A stretch of DNA of 7,647 bases, from contig DNMQ01000503.1 in NCBI GenBank assembly GCA_003488145.1, positions 1-7,647 of the forward strand. The letters run 5' to 3'. A program made the translations under genes and the position numbers. This document shows positions 6,413 to 7,647 of this stretch, in pieces. Within the stretch, counting starts at the first letter, position 1; the number at the start of each line of letters is the position of its first letter. The notes under the pieces were generated by a model. The model worked only from the letters and a program-made list of their open reading frames with translations, had not been told where the DNA came from and made no database searches. Source of the DNA: Pseudomonas sp. (GTDB taxonomy: Bacteria; Pseudomonadota; Gammaproteobacteria; Pseudomonadales; Pseudomonadaceae).

Positions 6413-7237
6413 CTACTTTTTCGAAGCCTTTGCCCGCTCTGACTGCTGGTTCTTCCAGACGGTCAGGTTGTGCGCCACCAGTTGCTCAGGCACACCGGCG
6501 GCGCGCAATTCTGTCATCTTCCGCGCCAGTTGTCCGCGCAGCCAGGGATCATTGCAGGCCGAGTCGTGCGAAATGGCCAGGTGCATATCCCGACCTACCA
6601 CTGGAGGTTCGAGACGCTGCACCTTGTCCAGCAGCCCCAATACATCAGCCGCCGCGACTGCACTGTACCGCTCATGCAGCAAGTAGTCGCCATTGCCCGC
6701 CACGATCCGCTTCAGCCCCTGAGCGAGGTCGGCGACCGGCTGCAATTGCAGGTGTTTTTTCGCGAAGGCGTCGAACTCGCTACCGAAGCGGCTGGTGCCA
6801 GCGATCAAGCCGGCGTGGCCTCCAAGATCTTCACGGCTGGCATAGAAGAAGCCGGGCTCATTGCGTACCCAGGCGACGGTCTGCAATTGCAGGATGGCCG
6901 GGTGGACGAAATCCAGTTCTTCGAGCCGCTGCACCGTCAGTGTCGCATCGGCCAGTACGTCGACCCGACCACTGCGCACCTCTTCGAGCGCTTTGGTTCG
7001 GTCACCGGTGTAAAGCAGGTCCAGTTTCAGATCGAGCGAGTCGGCGATCTGCCCGAGCAGGTCCGCATTAGCCCCGATCAGACGCTTCGGGTTCTGCGGA
7101 TCGCGCCAGAGAAAGGGAGGGTTGTCCGCTGCGCCAGTCGCCACCAGACGGTCGCACTTCCCCGCTGCCGCTGCCGTGAATGGCGTTGCCAACACCAGCG
7201 CGACCATGGCCAATTTCAACGGAAAAGCGAAACGCAT
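6413..7237 (-). CDS. Orphan periplasmic solute-binding protein (SBP_bac_3-like)
   Basis: This 274-residue exported protein has the fold of the amino-acid type extracellular solute-binding proteins. Residues 1-25 form a signal peptide (MRFAFPLKL, a hydrophobic core, then TPFTAAAAG) with a signal peptidase I site near 24-25 and no lipobox. Family landmarks are GAADNPPF (about 34-42), GANADLLGQIAD (55-66), EVRSGRVDVLADATLTVQR (86-104) with Arg104 at the usual ligand-pairing position, and LDFVHP. Cys28 and Cys228 could form a disulfide. The ATG at 7237 has AAGGGG upstream and directly precedes the signal peptide; an in-frame start 38 codons earlier would run through the terminator region and is rejected. 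No permease or ATPase is adjacent, so it may feed a distant transporter or act as a sensor. It heads the operon with the DUF4398 and OmpA-like lipoproteins. The ligand is unknown. Confidence 0.9.
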   Translation of the reverse strand: MRFAFPLKLAMVALVLATPFTAAAAGKCDRLVATGAADNPPFLWRDPQNPKRLIGANADLLGQIADSLDLKLDLLYTGDRTKALEEVRSGRVDVLADATLTVQRLEELDFVHPAILQLQTVAWVRNEPGFFYASREDLGGHAGLIAGTSRFGSEFDAFAKKHLQLQPVADLAQGLKRIVAGNGDYLLHERYSAVAAADVLGLLDKVQRLEPPVVGRDMHLAISHDSACNDPWLRGQLARKMTELRAAGVPEQLVAHNLTVWKNQQSERAKASKK

Positions 7238-7278
7238 GAAGATCCCCTTATTGCGCGAGTTAACTGATGCTGATCGAA

Positions 7279-7303
7279 GTTCGCCGATGGTACACCGGCG
7301 AAC
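7279..7303. repeat. Perfect 8-base inverted repeat upstream of the solute-binding protein gene
   Basis: GTTCGCCG (7279-7286) and CGGCGAAC (7296-7303) are perfect reverse complements around a 9-base loop. The site lies 42 bases before the start of the operon's first gene and just beyond the etfA terminator. It has no T-run, so it fits an operator or a 5' leader hairpin better than a terminator. TACCAT within it on minus is -10-like, but no -35 was found at the right distance. Confidence 0.4.
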
Positions 7304-7319
7304 CCGCCCATCGCCCATG

Positions 7320-7345
7320 AAAAAACCCGCTACATGAGCGGGTTT
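7320..7345 (-). terminator. Intrinsic terminator of etfA
   Basis: Read on minus, AAACCCGCT (7345-7323 side) pairs with AGCGGGTTT around a 5-base CATGT loop, giving a nine-pair GC-rich stem followed by a run of T (A residues at 7320-7325 on plus). It begins 18 bases after the etfA stop. This is a textbook rho-independent terminator and separates etfA from the downstream operon. Confidence 0.9.
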
Positions 7346-7363
7346 CTTCAACAGCGATCAGCT

Positions 7364-7647
7364 TCAGACGAGCTTTTCCAGCTCCGGCACGATCTCGAAC
7401 AGATCGCCCACCAGGCCGTAGTCGGCAACCTGGAAGATCGGGGCTTCCTCGTCCTTGTTGATCGCGACGATCACCTTGGAGTCTTTCATACCTGCCAGGT
7501 GCTGGATGGCACCGGAGATACCCACCGCGATGTACCGCTGCGGCGCAACGATCTTGCCGGTCTGGCCGACCTGCATGTCTTTCGGCACGAAGCCGGCATC
7601 GCCCGCGGCCCGGGAGGCCCCAACAGCCGCGCCGACGCTGTCGGCCC
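7364..7647 (-). CDS. etfA: Electron transfer flavoprotein alpha subunit, C-terminal part (cut by window edge)
   Basis: EtfA pairs with EtfB to form the cytoplasmic electron transfer flavoprotein. It passes electrons from acyl-CoA and other dehydrogenases to the membrane ETF-ubiquinone oxidoreductase. About 94 codons are present, reading leftward into the window; the 5' part lies beyond position 7647. The visible end is the FAD-binding domain: [16 protein letters not shown] with the conserved GASR arginine, [34 protein letters not shown] and [16 protein letters not shown]. These are near-invariant in EtfA. The frame stays open to the window edge, so an internal GTG at 7588 is not the start. 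A strong intrinsic terminator follows the TGA. etfB is expected just upstream, outside the window, but is not seen here. Confidence 0.96.
   Translation of the reverse strand, partial: ADSVGAAVGASRAAGDAGFVPKDMQVGQTGKIVAPQRYIAVGISGAIQHLAGMKDSKVIVAINKDEEAPIFQVADYGLVGDLFEIVPELEKLV

Noticed and set aside
7238..7351. N-terminal extension of the solute-binding protein to 7351
   Set aside because: It would place the signal peptide internally and run the coding region through the etfA terminator. The start at 7237 has its own ribosome binding site.

Overview
The window reads as ordinary chromosome from a GC-rich gammaproteobacterium of the Pseudomonas/Stutzerimonas type. The reasons are the high GC content with strong third-position GC bias, Pseudomonas-like protein sequences (PyrF, the DUF2897 small protein, a MocR regulator starting MTNLLLYQRIAQ, EtfA), and clear GGAG-type ribosome binding sites. 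I see no tRNA, rRNA, insertion sequence, phage gene, CRISPR array or other sign of recent transfer.

Layout. The left edge holds the first 36 codons of pyrF on the minus strand. A 166-base divergent spacer separates it from a 55-residue DUF2897 membrane protein on the plus strand. Next, also on plus, is a large membrane-bound cyclic-di-GMP enzyme (CHASE4-PAS-GGDEF-EAL, 854 residues) with all signature residues intact. It ends tail-to-tail against a minus-strand block that fills the rest of the window. In transcription order (right to left) that block contains: the 3' end of etfA with an intrinsic terminator; a probable operon of an orphan periplasmic solute-binding protein, a DUF4398 lipoprotein and an OmpA-family peptidoglycan-binding lipoprotein; a MocR-type regulator (GntR helix-turn-helix fused to an aminotransferase fold); and a proline/glutamate-rich lipoprotein of unknown function 32 bases behind the regulator.

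How the genes relate. The three-gene operon is tightly packed: an 8-base gap, then a 4-base GTGA overlap. This suggests a coupled envelope module in which two helical outer-membrane lipoproteins, one anchored to peptidoglycan, are made together with a periplasmic binding protein that has no ABC permease or ATPase beside it. The MocR gene and the acidic lipoprotein probably form a second unit. The MocR upstream region carries three copies of ACTGTNNNG in the same orientation, which are candidate operators. The c-di-GMP enzyme appears to be a stand-alone signalling gene.

The most interesting leads are the envelope operon, the unrecognised acidic lipoprotein, and the repeat set upstream of the MocR gene. 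No convincing wholly new system is visible. The coding strands are continuous, and I found no frameshift or pseudogene.
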